Assembly: GCA_030837785.1 (NCBI GenBank)
Contig: JAUQYA010000054.1
Coordinates: forward strand, 1-39,205
DNA length: 39,205 nt
Direction of reading: 5' to 3'
DNA from: Albidovulum sp.
GTDB lineage: Bacteria > Pseudomonadota > Alphaproteobacteria > Rhodobacterales > Rhodobacteraceae
A program made the position numbers and the translations under genes. Shown piece after piece: positions 15,240 through 21,376 of the stretch. How positions within the stretch are numbered: position 1 is the stretch's first letter; the number at the start of each line of letters is the position of its first letter. A model generated the notes under the pieces. The model was not told where the DNA came from and made no database searches. It saw only the letters and a list, made by a program, of their open reading frames with translations.

Positions 15240-15242
15240 GGC

Positions 15243-15857
15243 TCAGTGGGTGAAGATGTCGGCCGTATCGTCCCAGCCGAGAAGGTCAAGCTCGGCCCGG
15301 ACGGGCAGGAAATCGAAACAGGCCTGCGCCAGCGCGGTGCGCCCCTCGCGGGCGAGCCTCGCGTCAAGCTCGGCCTTCAGCCGGTGGAGGTAAAGGACGT
15401 CGGAAGCGGCATAATCAAGCTGCGCCTCGGTCAGCGTCGCGGCACCCCAGTCCGAGGTCTGCTGCTGCTTTGAGACATCGACACCGACCAGATCCTGCAA
15501 CAGGTATTTCAGCCCGTGCCGGTCGGTGAAGGTGCGCACCATCTTCGAGGCGATCTTGGTGCAGTAGACGGGGGCGGCGATGACGCCGAACGCCTTCTTC
15601 ATGGCCGCGATGTCGAACCGGCCGAAATGGAACAGCTTCAGCACCCCGGGATCGGCGAGCATCCGCACCAGGTTCGGCGCCGCCGCCTGGCCCGGCGCAA
15701 TCTGCACCAGATGCGCGTCACCGTCGCCGGCCGAAAGCTGCACGACGCAGAGCCGGTCCCGCCGCGGGTCGAGGCCCATCGTCTCGGTGTCGATCGCGAT
15801 GCAGGCGCCGAGGTCGAGCCCGTCGGGAAGGTCGTTCTTGTGAAGATGGATCGTCAT
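15243..15857 (-). CDS. rnd: RNase D-like 3'-5' exonuclease, catalytic domain only
   Basis: The 204-residue DEDD exonuclease shows ExoI AIDTETMGLD (about 21-30), ExoII LFHFGRFDIAAMKKAF (about 76-91) and ExoIII YAASDVLYLHRL with the DEDDy Tyr. It lacks the C-terminal HRDC domains of E. coli RNase D, so it is a short form common in alphaproteobacteria. It probably trims 3' ends of tRNA precursors and other structured RNA. The ATG at 15857 heads the minus-strand series leading to ptsN; its promoter must lie in the gene-free stretch above 15857. Given only the catalytic domain, the substrate is not certain. Confidence 0.85.
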   Translation of the reverse strand: MTIHLHKNDLPDGLDLGACIAIDTETMGLDPRRDRLCVVQLSAGDGDAHLVQIAPGQAAAPNLVRMLADPGVLKLFHFGRFDIAAMKKAFGVIAAPVYCTKIASKMVRTFTDRHGLKYLLQDLVGVDVSKQQQTSDWGAATLTEAQLDYAASDVLYLHRLKAELDARLAREGRTALAQACFDFLPVRAELDLLGWDDTADIFTH

Positions 15858-16370
15858 CGAAACCTCGCGTCTGCCGGCGCGGGGGTCGCCGCGGGCGTCG
15901 CAAGCTAGTTAGGCCAAATGGCGGCCGCGCTCAATGGCTGCGGGCAGGGAAGGACATGGATCGGCCACGAACGCGCAACGGCCGCCCGAAATCTCGGACG
16001 GCCGCCGGCACCTTGCCACCACGCTTGGTCTACCACTGCAATCCCCCGGGCCCCCCAGCCACCGGGCTCTGCCGGACCGGCCCCCAATCGCCGGGGACCG
16101 ACGATTGGGGGCTGTCCAGAAACAAAATGACTTTCACGAGAAATACTATTCGTAGAAACCGTTACAATCGTCACCACTTACACGTGTAGAGAACCATATC
16201 GCCGGCCGATTCTGGAACTTGTCTTTTTCGACAAGTCCCCGGCGCCAAAGCGTGAACGGAACGTTAAGCCGTCCCGGGATTGTCGCTGATCCGGCATCAA
16301 ACGACGCCGCGGTCGCGGCTGACGGCCTGCCGGGGGCGAAGGAACAGCCGGACGGGGCCAGGAAACGACA
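15858..16370. other. Gene-free stretch with several inverted repeats
   Basis: No convincing gene is seen here. From 16081 the stretch holds a 10-bp perfect inverted repeat, CCCCCAATCG/CGATTGGGGG (16081-16090 and 16102-16111); a 10-bp palindrome TACACGTGTA (16179-16188); and a 7-bp inverted repeat ACTTGTC/GACAAGT around a T-rich loop (16217-16236). Bases 16115-16200 are conspicuously A/T-rich for this genome, as a promoter region would be. The stretch should carry the promoter of the rnd-kdsD-lpt series; the structured part could also be a small RNA, but I recognise no known family. Confidence 0.5.
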
Positions 16371-16402
16371 AAGCCAGGCAACCTGTCGGGGTTGCATGGC
16401 TT
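16371..16402 (-). terminator. Strong hairpin; terminator that probably once served tRNA-Leu
   Basis: AAGCCAGGCAACC (16371-16383) pairs with GGTTGCATGGCTT (16390-16402) with a single mismatch in 13. Read on the minus strand the stem is followed by TTTGTCGTTT, as in a rho-independent terminator. It lies five bases beyond the distal copy of the tRNA-Leu 3'-end repeat, just where the terminator of an uninterrupted tRNA-Leu gene would be. At present it would end transcription of the membrane-protein gene whose stop is at 16460. Confidence 0.65.
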
Positions 16403-16406
16403 CCAT

Positions 16407-16421
16407 CGAAATGGTGCCCAG
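16407..16421 (-). repeat. Distal att-like direct repeat (copy of tRNA-Leu 3' end)
   Basis: The 15 bases CGAAATGGTGCCCAG (plus strand) are identical to 17999-18013. On the minus strand they read CTGGGCACCATTTCG, that is the last ten bases of tRNA-Leu including CCA, plus five bases of downstream sequence. Flanking bases differ on both sides, so the identity stops at 15 bp. This is the pattern left by site-specific integration at a tRNA 3' end. Confidence 0.8.
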
Positions 16422-16459
16422 CCCAAGTTGCCAAGTCTAAACTGTGCGGCACGCCTGCC

Positions 16460-17593
16460 CTATTGCAACGCTTCCGAGATAGAATGCTCGATCAACTTGC
16501 TGCCTTCAAAGAAGCAGTAGATGTCGTATTTAAGCTCAAGGTTGAATGCGTTCTTTGCGGTAAATGTCGAAGTGACCCGCACATTGCCGTTCTTGTGCGC
16601 GAAATATGACAGGTCCATGAAGCGCGAGAAATCAACGGTGGATGGGTGTGCTGCCGCGCTTTTTGCGACCGCCTCGCAGGCATCGACAGCAGCGGTTTGC
16701 GAGAGAGGCAGGGCCGCATCAAAGGTCGTTTCCCCGGACGCATCTCCCGGTTTGAACCAAATATTGAACACGTCGGCCCCGTCCCCACACATGACGAAGA
16801 ATACCGGATCGTTGGGCTTACTTCTGTCCGCCGATTTGGAAACTGTGCCGGGGTCCGGGTTGGGGCAGTTTGCGTTCTCACGGGCAATCTTGTTAACGAC
16901 CGCCACAATCTGCGCCTTAAACTTTGACGTGTTATTGTCCCAATAAAAGTCATCCTCGACAAATACTCGCGCGCCATCTCCCGAGAACTCTATTTCCCTC
17001 AAGGCAGTATTTGGCACCCAGCCTCTCACGAAAGTCAGCCACTCGGGCGTGACGATCTGCACCTCTGTCCAATCCCCCTTCGCGCAAAGGCGGCGCACCG
17101 TCGTTGACCCATCAATCTGGTGATATTGCACCTCGCCAAGTATCTTGGAGGCCTTTTCGTTTTTGATCCGCTCCGAGCTTTCGTTTGGCGCAACATGGAG
17201 AGCGTGTTCACCCGAGACAGCGACGACGTCACCCGGCGTGGCAGTGCCGCCGTCGCAAGCATTCGCCGAATCTTGGTCCGATGCAGCCGCTTCGATGGAA
17301 GGCTGGATAGGCTTTGGGGCATTTGTAGTTTCAGTAGTTTTCGCCCCTTCCGACACTGCGGCTGGGGCAGGAACCGAGGGCGTCATGGCAACTTCGGTTG
17401 CGGATTTGGACTTTGGGTCGCCGTTGACACCGACGAAAATGACCGCAGCGATAGATACGACAAGCGAACCACCCAAGGACCGCAAGGCCCGTTTACGCGT
17501 ATTGAACGGTTTGAAGGGGTAGAGGACCCCTACCAACGATACCCCAGCCCAAAGCAAGGCGACCATAGAAACAACTGCCAGAAGAACCAACAA
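16460..17593 (-). CDS. Two-helix membrane protein with SH3-like region, island cargo, unknown function
   Basis: I do not recognise a named family. The 377-residue product begins with a hydrophobic helix (LVLLAVVSMVALLWAGVSL), a short basic loop (YPFKPFNTRKRALRSL) and a second helix (GGSLVVSIAAVIFVGVNG). A flexible Pro/Ala/Thr/Ser linker (about 55-105) and an SH3b-like stretch (about 120-190, with VVAVSGEHALHVAPNES and WTEVQIVTPEWLTFVRGW) follow. A C-terminal domain of about 180 residues has several Cys (VMCGDGADVFNIWF, VDACEAVAK, YCFFEGSK). The large domain probably faces the periplasm. The TTG at 17593 is chosen because GGGAGG lies 5 bases upstream; the TTG at 17590 or a longer form from 17650 are alternatives. 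Codons are much less G/C-ended than in the flanking genes, as expected for acquired DNA. Confidence 0.65.
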   Translation of the reverse strand: MLVLLAVVSMVALLWAGVSLVGVLYPFKPFNTRKRALRSLGGSLVVSIAAVIFVGVNGDPKSKSATEVAMTPSVPAPAAVSEGAKTTETTNAPKPIQPSIEAAASDQDSANACDGGTATPGDVVAVSGEHALHVAPNESSERIKNEKASKILGEVQYHQIDGSTTVRRLCAKGDWTEVQIVTPEWLTFVRGWVPNTALREIEFSGDGARVFVEDDFYWDNNTSKFKAQIVAVVNKIARENANCPNPDPGTVSKSADRSKPNDPVFFVMCGDGADVFNIWFKPGDASGETTFDAALPLSQTAAVDACEAVAKSAAAHPSTVDFSRFMDLSYFAHKNGNVRVTSTFTAKNAFNLELKYDIYCFFEGSKLIEHSISEALQ

Positions 17594-17613
17594 GGCAACC
17601 TCCCGTGAACACT

Positions 17614-17859
17614 TCAACTCGGAAGTGCGACGATGAGCCGGACAAGGCAAGCCGATTTTGCAGTGCCTTGCACTTGAAACTGGCTGGTGAGGCGCGGCTC
17701 GGTTTCCGCTTTTCCCTCAGGCATCTTGCTTCCAACCACTACAGACGTGCCTGCGATCCAGGGCGGGGCGCAGGTCGGCGGCACCAGAACAACGTTTCCG
17801 GCAAGTTCCGATCCGGTGACAATCAAGGCTTGTGACCCGTCGCATCGCAACGGCAACAA
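17614..17859 (-). CDS. Possible small protein in the tRNA-Leu island
   Basis: An 81-codon frame ends 20 bases upstream of the membrane-protein start, on the same strand and inside the island. The translation (for example SELAGNVVLVPPTC, TSVVVGSKMPEGKAETEP, CLVRLIVALPS) has a plausible amino-acid mix, but it matches no family I know. It has only TTG starts (17859, or 17826 with ALIVTGSEL) and no good ribosome site. The spacing to the next gene would suit an operon. It may equally be the untranslated leader of the membrane-protein gene. Confidence 0.3.
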   Translation of the reverse strand: MLPLRCDGSQALIVTGSELAGNVVLVPPTCAPPWIAGTSVVVGSKMPEGKAETEPRLTSQFQVQGTAKSACLVRLIVALPS

Positions 17860-17964
17860 GCGCTATCGTGCAACCCGGTGCAGAGATTCTAAGGCAATCC
17901 TGCCCAGACAGAGGCTCGCGCCCGCCAAAAGGTGGATGGAGTGGTGGGGTGGAAAAAGAAAAGA

Positions 17965-17988
17965 CCTGCAACCCATTGAGGGCGCAGG
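17965..17988 (-). terminator. Present terminator of tRNA-Leu, supplied by the island
   Basis: On the minus strand CCTGC and GCAGG (ends 17988 and 17965), with CC/GG inside, form a hairpin. It is followed by TCTTTTCTTTTTCC, a convincing rho-independent T tract. It begins 16 bases past the tRNA 3' end and lies inside the island. Confidence 0.7.
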
Positions 17989-17998
17989 ATTTTCTGAC

Positions 17999-18013
17999 CG
18001 AAATGGTGCCCAG
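17999..18013 (-). repeat. Proximal att-like direct repeat within the tRNA-Leu 3' end
   Basis: This is the tRNA copy of the 15-bp repeat found again at 16407-16421. It covers the last ten tRNA bases, including the encoded CCA, and five bases beyond. The tRNA remains intact, the usual result when an element integrates into a tRNA 3' end. Confidence 0.8.
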
Positions 18014-18088
18014 GAGAGGACTCGAACCTCCACGCCTTGCGGCACTGGTACCTGAAACCAGCGCGTCTACCAATTCCGCCACCTGGGC
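18004..18088 (-). tRNA. tRNA-Leu, anticodon CAG
   Basis: On the minus strand the 85-base gene starts GCCCAGGTGGCGGAATTGG. The acceptor stem GCCCAGG pairs with CCTGGGC, the D arm contains GGAATTGGTAGACGC, and the anticodon stem CTGGT/ACCAG encloses TTCAGGT, giving anticodon CAG. A long class II variable arm (TGCCGCAAGGCGT) and the T arm GGAGGTTCGAGTCCTCT follow, then discriminator A and an encoded CCA. The long variable arm and the anticodon both say leucine. It reads CUG, a heavily used leucine codon in such a GC-rich genome. It is the apparent integration site of the adjacent island. Confidence 0.97.
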
Positions 18089-18106
18089 AGGTGTCGTGAG
18101 GGGCGA

Positions 18107-18133
18107 TGTATAGCGGCCGCCAAGGCCTGTCAA
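18107..18133 (-). promoter_or_regulatory. Probable sigma-70 promoter of tRNA-Leu
   Basis: On the minus strand a consensus TTGACA (18133-18128) is followed after 15 bases by TATACA (18112-18107). If the -10 is taken two bases further on (TACATC) the spacing becomes the ideal 17. The -10 ends 18 bases before the tRNA 5' end. Confidence 0.6.
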
Positions 18134-18230
18134 CGGGGCCGCGGAGGAATCGCGCCCGCGCGCTTTCGCGCCTTGTTCGCCGCCGCGCGGGGCGCTAATC
18201 AGGGCCAACGTCCTGCAAAGAGGCCTGCCC

Positions 18231-19220
18231 ATGTCCAAGCTCGTCACCATCTACGGCGGTTCCGGGTTCCTCGGCCGGTATGTCGTCCGGCGGCTCGCGA
18301 AGAAGGGCTGGCGCATCCGTGTCGCCGTCCGCCGTCCGAACGAGGCGCTGTTCCTCAAGCCCTATGGCGCCGTGGGTCAGGTGGAGCCGGTGCTTTGCAA
18401 CATCCGCGACGAGGCGTCGGTGCGGGCCGCGATGGCCGGAGCGGACGCCGTGGTCAACTGTGTCGGCACCTTCGACAGGCGCGGCCGCAACAACTTCGAG
18501 GCGGTTCAGGCAGAGGCCGCGGCGCGCATCGCCTGGATCGCCGCCGAAAGCGGCGTGGCGCGGTTCGTCCACGTCTCCGCGATCGGGGCGGATGCGGGTT
18601 CCGACAGCGCCTATGCCAGGACCAAGGCGGTTGGCGAGACCGGCGTGAAGGCCGCCTTCCGCTCGGCCGTGATCCTGCGTCCCTCGGTGATGTTCGGCCC
18701 CGAGGACAACTTCTTCAACCGCTTCGCCGGCATGGCCCGCCTCGGGCCGGTCCTTCCGGTGGTCGGCGCGGGCACGAAGTTCCAGCCGGTCTATGTCGAC
18801 GACGTGGCCGAGGCCGCCGTCAGGGCAGTGGAGGGCGAGGCGGCGCCCGGCACCTACGAACTGGGCGGCCCGGACGTTCAGACCTTCCGCGAGATCATCG
18901 CCGGAATGCTCCGGGTGATCGGCCGGCGCCGGCTGGTCGTCAACCTGCCGTTCTGGGTGGCGCGGATCGTCGCGGGCGTGCTCGATTTCGGCTCGATGCT
19001 GACGGGCGGGCTGATCGCGAACCGCGTCCTGACCGGCGACCAGGTGAAGATGCTGGCGCGCGACAACGTGGTTGCCCCCGGCGCCAGGGGGTTTGCTGAA
19101 CTGGGCATCGCACCGACGCCGGCCCATGCGATTCTGCCCGACTACCTCTGGCGGTTCCGGCCCTCGGGTCAGTATGACGCCATCAAGGCCTCGGCAATGA
19201 ACCTGCGCGGCCACGGCTGA
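18231..19220 (+). CDS. NDUFA9-like atypical SDR (complex I-associated NAD(P)-binding protein)
   Basis: The 329-residue atypical short-chain dehydrogenase has a Rossmann motif at the N terminus (YGGSGFLGRYVVRRL, with GGSGFLG at about 9-15), then GADAVVNCVGTFDRRG, FVHVSAIGADAGSDSAYARTK (split here) and the substrate-side ILRPSVMFGPEDNFFNRF. These are the conserved parts of the complex I NDUFA9 subunit family, found in alphaproteobacteria as homologues of the mitochondrial accessory subunit. A role with respiratory complex I or quinone biology is likely but unproven here. AAGAGG precedes the ATG at 18231. No nuo genes are in the window. A GCCC/GGGC hairpin with T tract follows the stop. Confidence 0.85.
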   Translation: MSKLVTIYGGSGFLGRYVVRRLAKKGWRIRVAVRRPNEALFLKPYGAVGQVEPVLCNIRDEASVRAAMAGADAVVNCVGTFDRRGRNNFEAVQAEAAARIAWIAAESGVARFVHVSAIGADAGSDSAYARTKAVGETGVKAAFRSAVILRPSVMFGPEDNFFNRFAGMARLGPVLPVVGAGTKFQPVYVDDVAEAAVRAVEGEAAPGTYELGGPDVQTFREIIAGMLRVIGRRRLVVNLPFWVARIVAGVLDFGSMLTGGLIANRVLTGDQVKMLARDNVVAPGARGFAELGIAPTPAHAILPDYLWRFRPSGQYDAIKASAMNLRGHG

Positions 19221-19242
19221 TCGCGGCCGGTCCACGGCCCGG

Positions 19243-19268
19243 CCCATTCGGGCGCATTGTTTCTTTTT
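19243..19268 (+). terminator. Probable rho-independent terminator
   Basis: GCCC (19243-19246) and GGGC (19251-19254), extended by a GGCCGG/CCGGCC repeat just upstream, are followed by GCATTGTTTCTTTTT. The T-rich tail after a GC hairpin, 22 bases past the NDUFA9-like stop, fits a terminator. Confidence 0.55.
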
Positions 19269-19273
19269 GGGCC

Positions 19274-19287
19274 GATTCCGCGGAATC
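19274..19287. promoter_or_regulatory. 14-bp perfect palindrome upstream of sulfotransferase
   Basis: GATTCCGCGGAATC is a perfect palindrome 73 bases before the sulfotransferase ATG and is immediately followed by TTTGACC, a possible -35 region. It could be an operator. No known regulator site is recognised. Confidence 0.35.
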
Positions 19288-19359
19288 GTTTGACCTGCCC
19301 CGTCGCGCGCGAGACAGTGCGCCCGGGTACGGTGGTATGAGTTTTGGGAAGGGCGTTTG

Positions 19360-20340
19360 ATGACGGCTCGGCTGTTGCTGCATATTGGCTATCACAAGAC
19401 CGCCACGTCCTGGATGCAGCAGCGGTTGTTCGTGCATGAGCATGGCTACCACCAGATCGCCCGCCACCCGGAGGTCTGGAAGCATATCGTCGCGCCGCAT
19501 GGCCTTCTCTTCGACCCCGAGTCGATGCGCACCCTGATCCGCACCGGGATCGACGATCTTTCCGCGGGCATGGTGCCGGTGATCTCGTCCGAGATCCTGT
19601 CGGGCCATCCGTTCTTCGGCGGCATGGCAAGCGACGACTATGCCCGGCGCCTGAAGGCGATCGCACCCGACGCGAAAATCCTCGTCTCCATCCGCTCGCA
19701 GATGCGGATCCTGACCTCAGTCTACATGCAGTATCTCCTGCGCGGCGGCACGATGGGGCCGGAGTTGTTCTTCGCGGGCGACCCCGAGCTTGGGTTCTTC
19801 GGTTTCCGGCCGGAGCATTTCGAATATCACCGGCTGATCGGGCTATACCGGGATCTGTTCGGCCCGGAAAACGTCCATGTCATCACCCAGGAAAGCCTGA
19901 GGGCGGACATGGACGGGGCGACGCGGCGGCTCGCGGCCTTTGCCGGCAACGCCGGCTTCGACGGCGTCTTGCCGACGCACCGCTCGGCCTATGCGCCGAG
20001 CTACCCCGAATATGCCGTGCCGATCCTGCGCCGCATCAACAAGCTTCAGCAAAGCGTTCTGACCCCGGCGCCGACGATCAAGATCGGGACCACGCCCGAC
20101 GGCTTCTACCGTGCCTTCGGCTATGTCCTGCGCCGCCGGCCGTTTTCCTGGGTTCTGGGCGGCTACCACCCGGTCTCCGCGCATGTCGAGAAGACCTTCC
20201 GGGGGCGTTTCGACGCCAGCAACCGCGAGCTTGCGAAGATCGCCGGCTATCTCGACCTTTCCGACTATTCCGGCGTCACGGCGACGACGAAGTCCGCCAT
20301 GCCGTCATCGGCCAAGGCCCGCCTCGCCTCGGCCCGCTAA
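19360..20340 (+). CDS. Sulfotransferase family protein
   Basis: The 326-residue protein starts with a clear 5'-phosphosulfate-binding loop, LLLHIGYHKTATSWMQQRL (about 5-23), of the H-I-G-x-x-K-T-x-T type. The 3'-phosphate-binding segment is ILVSIRSQMRILTSVYMQYL (about 107-126, R112 and S120). FGPENVHVITQESLRADMDG follows as in bacterial carbohydrate sulfotransferases. It should transfer sulfate from PAPS to an unknown acceptor, probably a glycan, releasing PAP that CysQ could clear. The ATG at 19360 has GGGAAGGG upstream; a TTG one codon earlier is not needed. It appears to be a single gene between the NDUFA9-like gene and uppP. Confidence 0.8.
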   Translation: MTARLLLHIGYHKTATSWMQQRLFVHEHGYHQIARHPEVWKHIVAPHGLLFDPESMRTLIRTGIDDLSAGMVPVISSEILSGHPFFGGMASDDYARRLKAIAPDAKILVSIRSQMRILTSVYMQYLLRGGTMGPELFFAGDPELGFFGFRPEHFEYHRLIGLYRDLFGPENVHVITQESLRADMDGATRRLAAFAGNAGFDGVLPTHRSAYAPSYPEYAVPILRRINKLQQSVLTPAPTIKIGTTPDGFYRAFGYVLRRRPFSWVLGGYHPVSAHVEKTFRGRFDASNRELAKIAGYLDLSDYSGVTATTKSAMPSSAKARLASAR

Positions 20341-20417
20341 GGCCACCCCGGCTTGTGCCTTTCGGGGCGGGCGCATAATGCTGCGCGCGCCGGAACGTGG
20401 AACGGAAGGGCCGCCGA

Positions 20418-21218
20418 ATGAACGACACGCTGACGGCCCTGGGTCTGGGGCTGCTTGAGGGGCTGACCGAGTTCGTCCCGGTCTCCTCCACCGGGCACCT
20501 GCTGCTCGCCGGGCACTTCCTCGGATTCCGGAGCGCGGGCAGGACCTTCGAGGTGGCGATCCAGCTTGGCGCCGTGCTGGCGATCCTTGGCGTCTACGCC
20601 GCGAAAATCTCGCGCACAATCAGGGGTCTGCCCTCGGACCCCGGGGCGCGGCGCTTTGCCGGGTCGGTGCTGCTGGCCTTCCTGCCGGCTGTGGTCGTGG
20701 GGGTTCTGGCCCATGACGTGATCAAGACCGTGCTGTTCGAAAGCCCGCGGCTCATTGCCACGATGCTGATCCTCGGCGGCGTCGTGCTTCTGGTCGTGGA
20801 CCGCCTGCCGCTGACCCCGCGCTACCACGATGCCGAGCGGTTTCCGCTCTGGATGGCGTTCGGCATCGGTGTCGTCCAGTGCCTTGCCATGATCCCCGGC
20901 GTGTCGAGGTCGGGCGCGACGATCGTGGGCGCGCTGGCCTTCGGCGCCGACAAGCGGGCGGCGGCGGAGTTTTCCTTCTTCCTGTCGATGCCGACGATGG
21001 CGGCCGCCTTCGGCTACGACCTTTTCAAGAACCGCGACGTCCTGGACTGGAGCGCGCTCGGCCAGATCGCCATCGGCTTCGCGGCCGCCTTCGTGGCGGC
21101 CGTTGTCGTGGTCAACTGGCTGCTCGGCTATGTCAGCCGGCATGGCTATGGGCTGTTCGGCTGGTGGCGAATCGCCGTCGGCGCGGCGGTTCTGGCCGCT
21201 TTGAGCCTGGGTTACTGA
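20418..21218 (+). CDS. uppP: Undecaprenyl-diphosphatase UppP (BacA)
   Basis: The 266-residue integral membrane protein has both family motifs: LEGLTEFVPVSSTGHLLL (about 14-31) and IPGVSRSGATIVGAL (about 163-177). About seven further hydrophobic helices are present. It dephosphorylates undecaprenyl diphosphate to the monophosphate carrier used for peptidoglycan, O-antigen and capsule assembly, and overproduction is known to confer bacitracin resistance. The ATG at 20418 has GGAAGGG at good spacing. It stands 77 bases after the sulfotransferase stop; co-transcription is possible. Length and motifs are complete. Confidence 0.95.
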   Translation: MNDTLTALGLGLLEGLTEFVPVSSTGHLLLAGHFLGFRSAGRTFEVAIQLGAVLAILGVYAAKISRTIRGLPSDPGARRFAGSVLLAFLPAVVVGVLAHDVIKTVLFESPRLIATMLILGGVVLLVVDRLPLTPRYHDAERFPLWMAFGIGVVQCLAMIPGVSRSGATIVGALAFGADKRAAAEFSFFLSMPTMAAAFGYDLFKNRDVLDWSALGQIAIGFAAAFVAAVVVVNWLLGYVSRHGYGLFGWWRIAVGAAVLAALSLGY

Positions 21219-21221
21219 ACG

Positions 21222-21244
21222 TTAGGTAAGTATATGATACCTAA
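21222..21244. promoter_or_regulatory. Inverted repeat, candidate operator upstream of gltD
   Basis: TTAGGTA (21222-21228) and TACCTAA (21238-21244) are a perfect 7-bp inverted repeat around nine A/T-rich bases. A further half site TTAGGT lies at 21296-21301, next to a TATAAT. The stretch 21219-21340 is unusually A/T-rich. It is better explained as an operator than as a terminator, since the stem is A/T-rich and no long T tract follows. Confidence 0.45.
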
Positions 21245-21303
21245 TTTCTCGAATATCCATGTGCCTGCGGCTTCAGAGGGCAATAAATCGGCATATTAGG
21301 TCA

Positions 21304-21309
21304 TATAAT
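21304..21309 (+). promoter_or_regulatory. Candidate -10 element of the gltD promoter
   Basis: A perfect TATAAT occurs in the A/T-rich leader, 67 bases before the gltD ATG, directly after the TTAGGT half site. No good -35 lies 16-18 bases upstream (CAATAA at 17), so the promoter may need an activator. Identification is tentative. Confidence 0.4.
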
Positions 21310-21376
21310 CTGACTTTTATTTCTGCCGGGACGGGAGTAGCAATGCACACCCTGAATTCCGGCGGAAAGACCAGTC

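Larger units (their letters stand above)
16407..17998 (-). mobile_element. Mini genomic island at tRNA-Leu(CAG), integrase-less
   Basis: The element is 1592 bp including one copy of the 15-bp repeat. It is bounded by a repeat in the tRNA-Leu 3' end (17999-18013) and its copy at 16407-16421. Base composition is clearly lower in G+C than the surroundings: in the 60 bases from 16921 I count 27 G+C (45%), while neighbouring core genes are strongly G/C-ended. It contains one clear gene (16460-17593), a possible small upstream reading frame (17614-17859) and a terminator next to the tRNA. No integrase, excisionase or transposase is visible, so it is either a deletion remnant or a passenger moved by an integrase encoded elsewhere. 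Boundaries rest on the repeats and are good; origin and mobility are inference. Confidence 0.7.

Noticed and set aside
9935..15857. The kdsD-lptCAB-rpoN-hpf-ptsN series as a novel cluster
   Set aside because: This order is a well-known conserved proteobacterial block and needs no new explanation.
16081..16111. Hairpin considered as a terminator
   Set aside because: Neither direction has a T tract after the stem and no gene ends nearby, so it is listed only as part of a structured gap.
17717..18250. Minus-strand frame running through the tRNA, with AQVAELVDALVSGTSAARRG
   Set aside because: This stretch is simply the translation of tRNA-Leu and its flanks, a frequent false gene in databases.
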